Source: Streptomyces aurantiacus (GTDB lineage: Bacteria > Actinomycetota > Actinomycetes > Streptomycetales > Streptomycetaceae). From it: a stretch of DNA of 64,000 bases. A model generated the notes under the pieces. It saw only the letters and a program-made list of their open reading frames with translations, had not been told where the DNA came from and made no database searches. The stretch is taken from assembly GCF_027107535.1 (NCBI RefSeq), contig NZ_CP114283.1:434001-498000 (forward strand), read 5' to 3'. A program made the position numbers and the translations under genes. Below, piece after piece: positions 8,517 to 16,959 of the stretch (position 1 is the first letter of the stretch; the number at the start of each line of letters is the position of its first letter).

Positions 8517-8759
8517 GTGGACCACGACGTGTACAACGGCATGGCTGCCACGGAGCTGCACGAGGCGGCCTGGCAGAAGAGCATGCACAGCAACTCGCAG
8601 GGATCCTGCGTGGAGTTCGCCCGCCTGCCCGGCGGTGAGGTGGCCGTGCGCAACTCGCGCTTCCCCGACGGCCCGGCCCTCGTCTACACGCGTGCGGAGA
8701 TCGAGGCCATGCTCCTGGGCATCAAGGACGGCGAGTTCGACCACCTGGTCGCGGGCTGA
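8517..8759 (+). CDS. DUF397 domain protein
   Basis: An 80-residue DUF397 protein: the family core WQKSMHSNSQGSCVEFARLP and VAVRNSRFPDGPALVYTRAE is clear. In streptomycetes DUF397 genes accompany XRE/DUF5753 regulators, as in the whiJ and abaA-type loci that affect sporulation and antibiotic production. They may act as antagonists of their cognate regulator (family knowledge). The start is GTG at 8517, with CGGGGAG about 8 nt upstream. The gene converges on the ATPase gene and shares its promoter element. Confidence 0.9.
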   Translation: MDHDVYNGMAATELHEAAWQKSMHSNSQGSCVEFARLPGGEVAVRNSRFPDGPALVYTRAEIEAMLLGIKDGEFDHLVAG

Positions 8760-8861
8760 CGGCCGAAGCCGCCCGGAGCGCCCGCGCGCTCGGGGTGTCC
8801 GGCCTGCCCCCGGAGCGCGTAACGCGCGTAGAACCGAGGCCCGAAAAAGCGCCGCGGCCCC

Positions 8862-9359
8862 TCAGGCGGAAGGCCCCAGCCGGAACAGCGCCCACACGAC
8901 CTTGCCGTTGAGCGTGCCGGCCAGCGGGTGCCATCCCCAGCTGTCGGCGAACGAGTCGACGAGGAACAGGCCGCGTCCGGACTCCGCCGAGAAGTCCTCG
9001 GAGTCGCCCGCGACCGGACTGTCGTGACTGGGGTCGCGCACCGCGCACACGACCCGCTCGGTCCACCGCATCAGGTGCAGCCGTACGGGCGGGCCCTGGT
9101 CGGCCGGGCGTGGGGTGTCCGCGGGCAGCGCGTGCCGCAGCGCGTTGGTGACGAGTTCCGAGACGACCAGACAGACGTCGTCGAAGCGGTTTCCGACATC
9201 CCACTGATCCAGCGTGCGGCGGGTGAACTGCCGTGCGTCGCGCACCGCTTCGTAACGGGGCGGAAGGGCGCAGGAGGCGGCGTTGGACACGGCCGCGGGG
9301 TCCAGTGGCGGAAGCCCCTGCCGTAACGGCTCGAGCATGGTCGATCCATTCGTCCCCAT
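8862..9359 (-). CDS. anti-sigma-like ATP-binding protein (HATPase)
   Basis: A 165-residue GHKL-fold protein of the RsbW/SpoIIAB-like class. The N box ELVTNALRHA (residues about 85-94) and the G box ESGRGLFLVDSFADSWGW (about 126-143) are intact. A Cys/Leu-rich N-terminal 40 residues precede the fold. Such proteins bind sigma factors or other partners and can phosphorylate them; the partner here is unknown. ATG 9359 was chosen because GGGAG lies 8 nt upstream; GTG at 9368 is an alternative. The presence of DUF397 and XRE genes beside it is the typical whiJ-like grouping. Confidence 0.88.
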   Translation of the reverse strand: MGTNGSTMLEPLRQGLPPLDPAAVSNAASCALPPRYEAVRDARQFTRRTLDQWDVGNRFDDVCLVVSELVTNALRHALPADTPRPADQGPPVRLHLMRWTERVVCAVRDPSHDSPVAGDSEDFSAESGRGLFLVDSFADSWGWHPLAGTLNGKVVWALFRLGPSA

Positions 9360-9412
9360 GCGAGGCACTCCCGGGGTTCGCGGTCGTTGCGATGCAGCGG
9401 TGGCGCGAGACC

Positions 9413-9460
9413 ATCGTTCCGAATGCGTTCAGCAGATGCAAGGGCAGATGCACGTGCACG
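9413..9460 (-). promoter_or_regulatory. second copy of the 30-bp element, upstream of the ATPase gene
   Basis: Read on the minus strand, 9460-9431 repeats the element found before the DUF397 gene, with two TGCATCTGC copies (9452-9444 and 9440-9432) 12 bp apart. Twelve nt after it is AACGAT (9418-9413), a weaker -10. Equal spacing in both promoters suggests one regulator controls both. Confidence 0.6.
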
Positions 9461-9667
9461 CGCCCGAATTAGGCCTTCCCATACCGCTTCTGGGTCATTT
9501 TTTCCGCCATCTTCTTGCCGCTTTCTCGGGTCTGGCTTGTCTTCTCCTTGCCGATTCCTGTGCGTCTCACTTGAAAGCTTGCCGTTTCTGTAACCGAACG
9601 AGTACTGCTTGAAGTGTTTTAGTGGCAGACTGCGGCCCTTGAGAACGGGTTGGGGAGGCGGACGAAC
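9461..9667 (+). other. intergenic region upstream of the XRE gene
   Basis: This stretch is poorer in GC than its surroundings, with several T runs near 9496-9560. It separates the ATPase promoter element from the XRE gene. A GGGGAGG ribosome-binding site (about 9651-9657) precedes the GTG at 9668. No operator palindrome or confident -35/-10 pair was found. Confidence 0.4.
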
Positions 9668-10528
9668 GTGAGCGCGCAGGAGTCGGGATCGGTGGTACGG
9701 CGCATGCTGCTCGGCTCTCACCTGAGGCGGCTGCGCGAGTCGCGCGGGATCACCCGGGAGAAGGCCGGTTATTCGATCCGAGCCTCCGAATCGAAGATCA
9801 GCCGTATGGAGTTGGGCCGGGTGAGTTTCAAGACGCGGGACGTCGAGGATCTGCTGACGCTCTACGGGATCTCCGACGAGGCGGAGCGCACCTCGCTGCT
9901 CTCCCTCGCCAAGGAGGCCAACGTCGCGGGCTGGTGGCACAGTTACTCGGACGTCCTGCCCAGCTGGTTCCCGACGTACGTGGGCCTGGAGGGCGCCGCG
10001 TCCCTGATTCGCTCGTACGAAGTCCAGTTCGTGCACGGCCTGTTGCAGACCGAGGCGTACGCGCACGCCGTCGTCGCCCGCGGGATGCGGGGTGCGAGCG
10101 CGGCCGACATCGAGCGGCGCGTGGCCCTGCGCCTGGAGCGCCAGAAGTACCTGGTGTCGGAGAGCGCGCCCGAGTTCCACGTCGTGCTGGACGAGGCGGC
10201 GCTCCGGCGGCCGTACGGCGACCCGGGTGTGATGCGCGGTCAGCTCCAGCACCTCATCGACATCTCGCAGCGCCCCAACGTACGGCTCCAGGTCATGCCG
10301 TTCCGGTTCGGCGGGCACGCGGGCGAGAGCGGGGCCTTCACGGTGCTCAGCTTCCCCGAGTCCGACCTGTCCGACGTCGTGTACCTGGAGCAGCTCACCA
10401 GCGCGCTGTACCTGGACAAGCGCGAGGACGTCACCCAGTACGAGAAGGCGATGAAGGAGCTCCAGCAGGACAGTCCGGGCCCCGACGAGAGCCGCGACCT
10501 GCTCAGGGGCCTGCTCCAGCTCTCCTGA
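9668..10528 (+). CDS. XRE-family regulator with DUF5753 domain
   Basis: A 286-residue regulator. The N-terminal HTH_31/XRE domain is at residues about 14-70 (LGSHLRRLRESRGITREKAG, SIRASESKISRMELGR). The DUF5753 domain follows (about 95-270: AASLIRSYEVQFVHGLLQTE, LQHLIDISQRPNVRLQVMPF). This is the WhiJ-like architecture. It probably binds the element shared by the DUF397 and ATPase promoters, but that is inference. GTG 9668 was chosen because it follows GGGGAGG at good distance and the HTH then begins at the family's usual place. Confidence 0.9.
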   Translation: MSAQESGSVVRRMLLGSHLRRLRESRGITREKAGYSIRASESKISRMELGRVSFKTRDVEDLLTLYGISDEAERTSLLSLAKEANVAGWWHSYSDVLPSWFPTYVGLEGAASLIRSYEVQFVHGLLQTEAYAHAVVARGMRGASAADIERRVALRLERQKYLVSESAPEFHVVLDEAALRRPYGDPGVMRGQLQHLIDISQRPNVRLQVMPFRFGGHAGESGAFTVLSFPESDLSDVVYLEQLTSALYLDKREDVTQYEKAMKELQQDSPGPDESRDLLRGLLQLS

Positions 10529-10656
10529 CGCCGTCCCCCGCTCCCTCTCTGTCGAGGTCGGCCTCAACTCCCTTGCGACACCAGTACGATGACGTGTGAT
10601 CAGACCGTGAAGATGATCAGGCTGGCTGCCGCGGCAGCAAGGGATTGAGGGATCAC

Positions 10657-12117
10657 ATGTCGTCCTACTTCACCGACCTCGCTCAGCAGTACATCGACGG
10701 CGAGTGGCGCCCGGGGACCGGTTCCTGGGACATCATCGACTTCAACCCCTACGACGGTGAGAAGCTCGCCTCGATCACGATAGCCACGGTCGACGAGGTG
10801 GATCAGGCCTACCGCGCCGCCGCCCGCGCCCAGAAGGAATGGGCCGCGACGAACCCGTACGCGCGTCGTGCCGTGTTCGAGAAGGCCCTGCGGATCATCG
10901 AGGAGCGCGAGCAGGAGATCGCCGAGGTGATCATCGCGGAGCTCGGCGGTACGCATCTGAAGGCCGGCTTCGAACTGCACCTCGCCAAGGAGTTCCTGCG
11001 CGAGTCGATCAACCTGGCGCTGCGGCCCGAGGGCAAGATCATCCCCTCGCCGGTCGACGGCAAGGAGAACCGCCTCTACCTCGTCCCGGTCGGCGTCGTC
11101 GGTGTGATCAGCCCCTTCAACTTCCCGTTCCTGCTGTCGCTGAAGTCCGTCGCGCCCGCCCTGGCCCTGGGCAACGGCGTGGTGCTCAAGCCGCACCAGA
11201 ACACCCCGATCGTGGGCGGCTCGCTGGTCGGGAAGATCTTCGAGGACGCGGGTCTGCCGGCCGGTCTGCTGAACGTCGTGATCACCGACATCGCGGAGAT
11301 CGGCGACGCCTTCATCGAGCACCCGGTCCCGAAGGTCATCTCCTTCACCGGCTCCGACAAGGTCGGCCGCCACGTCGCCACGGTCTGCGCCGCGAACTTC
11401 AAGCGTTCCGTCCTCGAACTGGGCGGCAACAGCGCGCTGGTGGTCCTGGACGACGCGGACATCGACTACGCCGTGGACGCCGCCGTGTTCAGCCGGTACG
11501 TGCACCAGGGGCAGGTCTGCATGGCCGCGAACCGCGTCCTCGTGGACCGCTCGGTCGAGGCGGAGTTCACCGAGAAGTTCGTCGCCAAGGTCAGGACGCT
11601 GAAGGTCGGCGACCCGAACGACCCGCAGACCGTCATCGGCCCGCTCATCAACTCCTCCCAGGCGGACGCCGTTTCGGGCGTCGTGGCCCAGGCGATCGCC
11701 GAGGGCGCCACCGCCCTCGTGCACGGCGGCGTCAACGAGAACCTCGTCGAGCCGACCGTCCTGACCGGTCTGCCCGCCGACTCCGACATCCTCCGGCAGG
11801 AGATCTTCGGCCCCGTGGCGCTCCTCGTCCCGTTCGACGGCGAGGAGGAGGCCGTACGGATCGTCAACGACACCCCCTACGGGCTGAGCGGCGCCGTGCA
11901 CACCGCCGACGTCGAGCGCGGTGTCTCCTTCGCCAAGCAGATCGACACGGGCATGTTCCACGTGAACGACGGCACCGTGCACGACGAGCCGCTGGTCGCC
12001 TTCGGCGGCGAGAAGTCCTCGGGTCTCGGCCGCCTGAACGGCGAGGCGACGGTCGGGGCGTTCAGCACCCAGAAGTGGATCTCGGTGCAGCACGGACGCA
12101 GCTTCTTCCCGTTCTGA
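10657..12117 (+). CDS. NAD(P)-dependent aldehyde dehydrogenase
   Basis: A 486-residue aldehyde dehydrogenase, normal length for the family. It has the cofactor-binding segment VISFTGSDKVGRHVA, the general base Glu254 in LELGGNSALV, and the catalytic Cys288 in GQVCMAANR. It resembles benzaldehyde/vanillin-type dehydrogenases (N-terminal QQYIDGEWRPG), but the substrate cannot be read from sequence. It oxidises an aldehyde to an acid in the cytoplasm. ATG 10657 has GAGGG 5-6 nt upstream; an ATG at 10645 is less well placed. A terminator-like hairpin follows. Confidence 0.92.
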   Translation: MSSYFTDLAQQYIDGEWRPGTGSWDIIDFNPYDGEKLASITIATVDEVDQAYRAAARAQKEWAATNPYARRAVFEKALRIIEEREQEIAEVIIAELGGTHLKAGFELHLAKEFLRESINLALRPEGKIIPSPVDGKENRLYLVPVGVVGVISPFNFPFLLSLKSVAPALALGNGVVLKPHQNTPIVGGSLVGKIFEDAGLPAGLLNVVITDIAEIGDAFIEHPVPKVISFTGSDKVGRHVATVCAANFKRSVLELGGNSALVVLDDADIDYAVDAAVFSRYVHQGQVCMAANRVLVDRSVEAEFTEKFVAKVRTLKVGDPNDPQTVIGPLINSSQADAVSGVVAQAIAEGATALVHGGVNENLVEPTVLTGLPADSDILRQEIFGPVALLVPFDGEEEAVRIVNDTPYGLSGAVHTADVERGVSFAKQIDTGMFHVNDGTVHDEPLVAFGGEKSSGLGRLNGEATVGAFSTQKWISVQHGRSFFPF

Positions 12118-12143
12118 TCCCGGTTCCGATTCCTTTCCCGTGG

Positions 12144-12180
12144 CGGGCCCTTGCGGACAGAAGCTGACCGCAAGGGCCCG
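12144..12180 (+). terminator. terminator of the aldehyde dehydrogenase gene
   Basis: A 13-bp perfect stem (CGGGCCCTTGCGG at 12144-12156, complement at 12168-12180) with an 11-nt loop, 27 bp after the stop. Confidence 0.8.
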
Positions 12181-12184
12181 TAAC

Positions 12185-12219
12185 TTCGTGGGTGTCGAGA
12201 AGGAAACGGCACCCACGAA
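12185..12219. promoter_or_regulatory. 10-bp inverted repeat before the DinB-like gene
   Basis: Arms TTCGTGGGTG (12185-12194) and CACCCACGAA (12210-12219), separated by 15 nt, end 12 nt before the ATG. It could be an operator or an mRNA hairpin near the ribosome-binding site. Confidence 0.45.
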
Positions 12220-12231
12220 AAGGCGGCTCCC

Positions 12232-12774
12232 ATGGTCATGCACGTGCGCGCAGAAGCCCACGGCGACGAGCGCGGCGCGCTGCTCGCCTTCCTCGACGAG
12301 CAGCGCGGCGGCATCCGCCGGACCCTGCTCGGGCTGACGGACGAGCAGGCCGCGAGCCGCCCGAGCGCCAGCGAACTCTCGCTCTCCGGGCTGCTCAAGC
12401 ACGTCGCCGAGACCGAGCAGGGCTGGCTGTCGAGGGCGCAGCAGGTGGCGCCCGACGTCCAGCGCTCCGAGGAGACCTGGGGCGACAGCTTCAGGCTGAC
12501 CGGCGACGAGACGGTCGAGTCGATGCTCGCCTACTGGGAGAAGGGCGCCCGGCAGACCGAGGACTTCATCCGGGCCGTGCCCAGCCTGAACGACACCTTC
12601 CCGCTGCCCGACCAGCCCTGGTTCCCGGACGACGAGGCCGTCTCGATGCGCTGGCTGCTGCTGCGCCTGATCGCCGAGATGGCCCGGCACGCCGGCCACG
12701 CCGACGTCATCCGCGAGTCCCTCGACGGCAGGACGGCCTTCGAGCTCGTCGCGCAGCAGCAGGGCTGGGGCTGA
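12232..12774 (+). CDS. DinB/DUF664 family protein
   Basis: A 180-residue four-helix-bundle protein of the DinB/DUF664 superfamily. The likely metal ligands are the His of LLKHVAETEQGWL (residue about 57) and the HxxxH of ARHAGHADVIRE (residues about 148-152). Members include mycothiol- and bacillithiol-dependent S-transferases; the actual reaction here is unknown. ATG 12232 is used; ATG 12238 is an alternative. It is followed by the PadR gene after 54 bp. Confidence 0.85.
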   Translation: MVMHVRAEAHGDERGALLAFLDEQRGGIRRTLLGLTDEQAASRPSASELSLSGLLKHVAETEQGWLSRAQQVAPDVQRSEETWGDSFRLTGDETVESMLAYWEKGARQTEDFIRAVPSLNDTFPLPDQPWFPDDEAVSMRWLLLRLIAEMARHAGHADVIRESLDGRTAFELVAQQQGWG

Positions 12775-12828
12775 GCCCCCGCCGGGGCAGGTGCCCGGGG
12801 CGACGCGGCGCGTCCTACGCTTGACCGC

Positions 12829-13470
12829 ATGTCAGCGATCCGCCTCCTCGTCCTGGGTGCCGTACGCCAGCACGGCCGGGCCCACGGCTACCAAGTGCGC
12901 AACGACCTGGAGTACTGGGGCGCGCACGAGTGGTCCAACGCCAAGCCCGGCTCGATCTACCACGCGCTCAAGCAGATGGCGAAGCAGGGCATGCTGATCG
13001 CCCACGAGATCGCGCCCTCCACGGCCGGCGGCCCGCCCCGCACGGAGTACGAGATCACGGAGAAGGGCACGGGGGAGTACTTCACGCTCCTGCGCGAGTC
13101 CCTGACCTCGTACGACCAGAAGCCGGACATCCTCTCCGCGGCGCTCGGCTTCGTGGTGGACCTCGGTCGCGAGGAGGCGCTCGAACTCCTGGAGGAGCGC
13201 GTTCGCGTCATCGAGGAGTGGCGTTCGGCCGTCACCGAGCACTACGTCCCGGAGGACGGTCCCGAACAGCTGGGTCACATCGGCGAGATCATGAACTTCT
13301 GGGTGCACTCCGCCGACAGCGGTGCCGAGTGGACCCGCGGCCTGATCCAGCGCATCAAGGGCGGCGCGTACACCTTCGCGGGCGAGGGCGAGCCGTTCGT
13401 GGGGGTGCTCGCGGAGGGCGAGGACAACCCGTACGCGACGGGGGAGACGCATCCGGAGGATGCCAAGTAA
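12829..13470 (+). CDS. PadR-family transcriptional regulator
   Basis: A 213-residue PadR regulator. The winged-helix domain is at residues 1-85 (LLVLGAVRQHGRAHGYQVRN, AKPGSIYHALKQMAKQGML, RTEYEITEKG) and a helical C-terminal domain follows. ATG 12829 lies 7 nt after TACGCT (12816-12821), so it is leaderless. The ABC transporter genes follow at 86 bp, with two matching palindromes in between. It most likely represses the transporter until a drug-like ligand is bound, as in LmrR-type systems (family knowledge). Confidence 0.9.
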   Translation: MSAIRLLVLGAVRQHGRAHGYQVRNDLEYWGAHEWSNAKPGSIYHALKQMAKQGMLIAHEIAPSTAGGPPRTEYEITEKGTGEYFTLLRESLTSYDQKPDILSAALGFVVDLGREEALELLEERVRVIEEWRSAVTEHYVPEDGPEQLGHIGEIMNFWVHSADSGAEWTRGLIQRIKGGAYTFAGEGEPFVGVLAEGEDNPYATGETHPEDAK

Positions 13471-13536
13471 TCAAGTTTGACTAAACCGCCGTGCGGGCAT
13501 ACCGTCTGTCGCTGGGTTGGTAGTCAAGTTTGATTA
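13468..13536. promoter_or_regulatory. two PadR-type operators before the ABC transporter
   Basis: TAATCAAGTTTGACTA at 13468-13483 and TAGTCAAGTTTGATTA at 13521-13536 are near-mirror copies of TAnTCAA-GT-TTGAnTA. Their centres are 53 bp apart, about five helical turns. The first overlaps the PadR stop codon; the second lies 20 bp before the transporter ATG. Binding by the PadR protein is inferred. Confidence 0.7.
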
Positions 13537-13556
13537 CCTGGAACGAAGGGAGCTCG

Positions 13557-14510
13557 ATGACCGACGCGATCGTCGTCGAGGGCGTACGGAAGCAGTACGG
13601 AGACAAACACGCGCTGGACGGGCTCGACCTGCGGGTCGGGCGCGGCACGGTGCACGCGGTGCTCGGCCCCAACGGCGCGGGCAAGACGACCCTGGTCCGG
13701 GTCCTGTCCACACTGCTGCGGCCCGGCGGCGGCCGTGTCGAGGTGGCGGGACACGACGTGGTGACCCGCGCGCGCGAGGTGCGTCGCCGCATCGGCCTCC
13801 TCGGCCAGCACGCGGCGCTCGACGAGGAGCTCGGCGGGCAGCAGAACCTGGAGATGTTCGGGCGCCTCTACCACCTCGGCACGCGCCGCGCCCGCGTGCG
13901 GGCCGACGAGCTCCTGGAGCGCTTCGGCCTGGCGGACACGGGCCGCAAAGCGGTGAAGCGGTACAGCGGCGGCATGCGCCGCCGCCTGGACCTCGCGGCC
14001 TCGCTCATCACCGAACCGGAGGTGCTCTTCCTGGACGAGCCGACGTCGGGCCTCGACCCGCGAGGCCGCGCGGAGGTGTGGGAGGCGGTGCGTTCCCTGG
14101 TGGGCGGCGGCACGACGGTACTGCTCACCACCCAGTACCTGGAGGAGGCGGACCAGCTGGCCCATCGGATCTCGCTCGTCGACCACGGGAAGGTCGTCGC
14201 GGGCGGCACCGCGGACGAGCTGAAGGCCCTGGCGGGCGGCGACCGGATCGACGTCGTGCTGCGGGACGGCGGCCGGCTGGGAGCCGCGGTCGCCCTCTTG
14301 CCGCTCGACAAGGAGGAGATCACGGTCGACGTCGACCGGCGTCTGCTGAGTGCCCCGGTGACCGACCGCATGAGGGTGCTCGCCGGAGTCGTACGGGCGC
14401 TGGAGGAGGCCGGCCTGGAGGCGGAGGACGTGGCCCTGCGGCGGCCCACGCTCGACGAGGTGTTCCTGCGCCTCACCGCGGGCGACGACCCTGTGAAGGA
14501 GGCCGTGTGA
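13557..14510 (+). CDS. DrrA-like ABC transporter ATP-binding protein
   Basis: A 317-residue ATPase with Walker [10 protein letters not shown] (residues about 37-45), Q-loop [13 protein letters not shown], signature [14 protein letters not shown], Walker [14 protein letters not shown], and [12 protein letters not shown] in the H-loop position. Q in place of H there is the DrrA pattern. A C-terminal domain of about 85 residues ([14 protein letters not shown]) is also typical of DrrA drug-export ATPases. It works with the permease encoded next, whose start overlaps its stop. ATG 13557 has AAGGGAG 4-5 nt upstream. Confidence 0.93.
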   Translation: MTDAIVVEGVRKQYGDKHALDGLDLRVGRGTVHAVLGPNGAGKTTLVRVLSTLLRPGGGRVEVAGHDVVTRAREVRRRIGLLGQHAALDEELGGQQNLEMFGRLYHLGTRRARVRADELLERFGLADTGRKAVKRYSGGMRRRLDLAASLITEPEVLFLDEPTSGLDPRGRAEVWEAVRSLVGGGTTVLLTTQYLEEADQLAHRISLVDHGKVVAGGTADELKALAGGDRIDVVLRDGGRLGAAVALLPLDKEEITVDVDRRLLSAPVTDRMRVLAGVVRALEEAGLEAEDVALRRPTLDEVFLRLTAGDDPVKEAV

Positions 14511-15268
14511 CCACGTACGTGCTGAGTGATTCCTGGACCATGACCCGCCGTGAACTCGCCCACTGGGCACGGCAGCCGGCCCAGGTCCTGGTCGGTCTGG
14601 TCTTCCCCGTGATGCTGCTGCTGATGTTCGGCTACCTGATCGGTGGCGGCCGGGGCGTCGACGGCGACTACGTCGACTTCCTGGTGCCCGGCATGCTCGC
14701 GCTGACCATGGCCTTCGGCCTCGAAGGCACGATGCTGGCCGTCACCCAGGACCTCAACAAGGGAGTGATCGACCGCTTCCGGTCGATGCCGATGGCCGAC
14801 GGAGCGGTGCTGGTCGGCCGTTCGGTCGCCGACATGCTCCAGTCGGTGCTCGGCCTGCTCGTGCTCGTCGGGGTCGCACTCGCGCTCGGCTGGCGCGTGC
14901 ACGGGACCCCTGGAGCCTTCCTGGGGGCCATGGGCCTGCTCCTGCTGTTCCGGTTCGCGATGCTGTGGATCGGCATCCTGCTGGCGATGGTGGCCGGAAA
15001 ACCGGAGATGGTGCAGGCCGTGCAGATCCTGATCTGGCCCGTCGGATTCCTCTCCAACGCCCTCGCGACCCCCGAGTCCATGCCGGGCTGGCTGGGCACG
15101 GTCGTCGAATGGAACCCGATGTCACAGACGGCCACGGCCGTACGGGACCTGCTCGGCGGGGAGGGCGGCGAGGCGGGGCACGTGTGGGCGGCGGTGGCCT
15201 GGCCGCTGGCACTCCTGGCGGTGTTCTTCCCGCTGGCGGTACGGAGGTTCTCGGCGCTGAGCAAGTAA
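14507..15268 (+). CDS. ABC-2 type permease (DrrB-like)
   Basis: A 253-residue membrane protein with six hydrophobic segments. The ABC-2 motifs are [18 protein letters not shown] near the start, [20 protein letters not shown] in the middle, and [20 protein letters not shown] near the end. The GTG at 14507 overlaps the TGA of the ATPase gene (GTGA), so the pair is translationally coupled. It forms the membrane part of a drug or lipid exporter under the PadR regulator. The substrate is unknown. Confidence 0.92.
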   Translation: MTTYVLSDSWTMTRRELAHWARQPAQVLVGLVFPVMLLLMFGYLIGGGRGVDGDYVDFLVPGMLALTMAFGLEGTMLAVTQDLNKGVIDRFRSMPMADGAVLVGRSVADMLQSVLGLLVLVGVALALGWRVHGTPGAFLGAMGLLLLFRFAMLWIGILLAMVAGKPEMVQAVQILIWPVGFLSNALATPESMPGWLGTVVEWNPMSQTATAVRDLLGGEGGEAGHVWAAVAWPLALLAVFFPLAVRRFSALSK

Positions 15269-15294
15269 CGGCGCCCGGCCCGCGGGCCGGGAAG

Positions 15295-15339
15295 CGGGCC
15301 GAGCCGGTCCTCCCTCGTAGGGGAGGTCGGCTCGGCCCG
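15295..15339 (+). terminator. terminator after the ABC transporter
   Basis: A long imperfect hairpin: CGGGCCGAGCCG (15295-15306) pairs with CGGCTCGGCCCG (15328-15339), with a further CCTCCC/GGGAGG stem inside. It lies between convergent genes and may act for both. Confidence 0.75.
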
Positions 15340-15394
15340 GACATCCGGACGTCCGTGCCCGGGACGGAAGCCGGCAGGGCGGTCGCGGCCCGGG

Positions 15395-16801
15395 TCAGTG
15401 GTGGAAGCCCGTCGCCGCGTCCTTGTCCCGCGTCGTCGGGTTCGGCTGCAGGCGCAGCTCCGGCAGCAGCCGCTCCAGGTCCTCGACGAACAGCTGGGCC
15501 AGATCGGAGGAGAAGCCGTTGCGGCACACCACCCGCAGCACGGACAGATCCTCACGGTTGGCGGGGAAGGTGTACGCGGGCAGCAGCCAGCCCCGCTCCC
15601 GCATGCGCCGGGACACGTCGAAGACGTCGTACGCCGTGACGTCCGGGGCGGTGGTGAAGGCGAACACCGGCAACTCGTCGCCCCGGGTGAGCAGCCGGAA
15701 GTCGTCGAGGGCCCCGATCCGCTCGGCGAGCCCCCGGGCGACGTCCCGCGTCGTCTGCTGGACGGCCCGGTAACCCTCGCGGCCGAGGCGCAGGAAGGTG
15801 TAGTACTGCGCCACCACCTGGGCTCCGGGGCGGGAGAAGTTGAGCGCGAAGGTCGGCATGTCGCCGCCCAGGTAGTTCACGCGGAAGACCAGCTCCTCCG
15901 GCAGCTCGGCGGCCGAGCGCCACAGCGCCCAGCCGACGCCCGGGTAGACCAGCCCGTACTTGTGCCCCGAGGTGTTGATGGAGGCGACGCGCGGCAGTCG
16001 GAAGTCCCACTCCAGGTCCTCGTCGATGAAAGGGGCGACCATCGCGCCGGACGCCCCGTCCACGTGGACGGGGATGTCCAGGCCCGTGCGCCCTTGCAAC
16101 GCGTCCAGCGCGGCGCAGAGTTCGGCGATCGGCTCGTACGACCCGTCGAAGGTGGAGCCGAGGACGCCGACGACACCGATGGTGTTCTCGTCGCACAGCT
16201 CGGCGGCCGCCTGCGGGTCGAGATGGAAACGGTCGCCCTCCATGGCCACGAGGCGCGGCTCGACCTCCCAGAAGTTGCAGAACTTGTCCCAGCAGACCTG
16301 GACGTTGACACCCATGACGAGGTTCGGGCGGGCTCCCGGATACCGGTCGGCGTTCCGCTTGGCCCAGCGGCGCTTGAGCGCCATGCCCGCGAGCATGCAC
16401 GCCTCGCTCGACCCCGTCGTCGAGCAGCCCACGGCGGCGGCCGGATCCGGCGCGTTCCACAGATCGGCGAGCATCGCCACGCACCGGCGCTCCAGCTCGG
16501 CCGTGCGCGGATACTCGTCCTTGTCGATCATGTTCTTGTCCCGGCACTCGCCGAGCAGCACGTCCGCCTGCGGTTCCATCCAGGTGGTGACGAAGGTCGC
16601 GAGGTTCAGTCGGGAGTTGCCGTCCAGCATCAGCTCGTCGTGCACCAGCTGATAGGCGGTGGAGGGCGCCAGAGGCCCGTCCGGCAGCCGGTGCTGGGGC
16701 GGGGCCTCGGTCATGCCGCCGATCGGATTCGCCTCCCCGTAGAAGGGGTTGACGGTCACGGGACGCTCGTCGGGCTTCGCGGGGCCTTTGTGGAGCGGCA
16801 T
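15395..16801 (-). CDS. gadB: glutamate decarboxylase
   Basis: A 468-residue PLP enzyme that converts glutamate to GABA and CO2, consuming a proton. Family motifs include NPFYGEANPIGGMTE at the N-terminus, STTGSSEACMLAGMALKRRW for PLP phosphate binding, PVHVDGASGAMVAPF, and the PLP lysine at about residue 281 in NTSGHKYGLVYPG. The length matches bacterial Gad. ATG 16801 has GGAGG 4 nt upstream. No antiporter gene is adjacent, so an acid-resistance pair is not shown here. It is divergent from tipA with 158 bp between. Confidence 0.95.
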   Translation of the reverse strand: MPLHKGPAKPDERPVTVNPFYGEANPIGGMTEAPPQHRLPDGPLAPSTAYQLVHDELMLDGNSRLNLATFVTTWMEPQADVLLGECRDKNMIDKDEYPRTAELERRCVAMLADLWNAPDPAAAVGCSTTGSSEACMLAGMALKRRWAKRNADRYPGARPNLVMGVNVQVCWDKFCNFWEVEPRLVAMEGDRFHLDPQAAAELCDENTIGVVGVLGSTFDGSYEPIAELCAALDALQGRTGLDIPVHVDGASGAMVAPFIDEDLEWDFRLPRVASINTSGHKYGLVYPGVGWALWRSAAELPEELVFRVNYLGGDMPTFALNFSRPGAQVVAQYYTFLRLGREGYRAVQQTTRDVARGLAERIGALDDFRLLTRGDELPVFAFTTAPDVTAYDVFDVSRRMRERGWLLPAYTFPANREDLSVLRVVCRNGFSSDLAQLFVEDLERLLPELRLQPNPTTRDKDAATGFHH

Positions 16802-16895
16802 GATGCCTCCGGTCCTCGGGGTCGGGGCCTCCATGGTGAGCCACCACCCCGTCATAAGCGGGTAAAACCGACATGGCGCCCGATGGATTTCCGGC

Positions 16896-16926
16896 TTGCA
16901 CCTCACGCGACGTGAGGCACCAGCCT
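16896..16926 (+). promoter_or_regulatory. tipA promoter with TipA operator
   Basis: -35 TTGCAC (16896-16901) and -10 CAGCCT (16921-16926) are separated by 19 nt, the long spacing that MerR-family activators correct by twisting DNA. Between them is the palindrome CCTCACG-CGA-CGTGAGG (16901-16917). The arrangement closely matches the known thiostrepton-inducible tipA promoter of S. lividans. Confidence 0.85.
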
Positions 16927-16959
16927 GAGGTGCGTACCGAAAAGGAGGGAGCGGAGACC

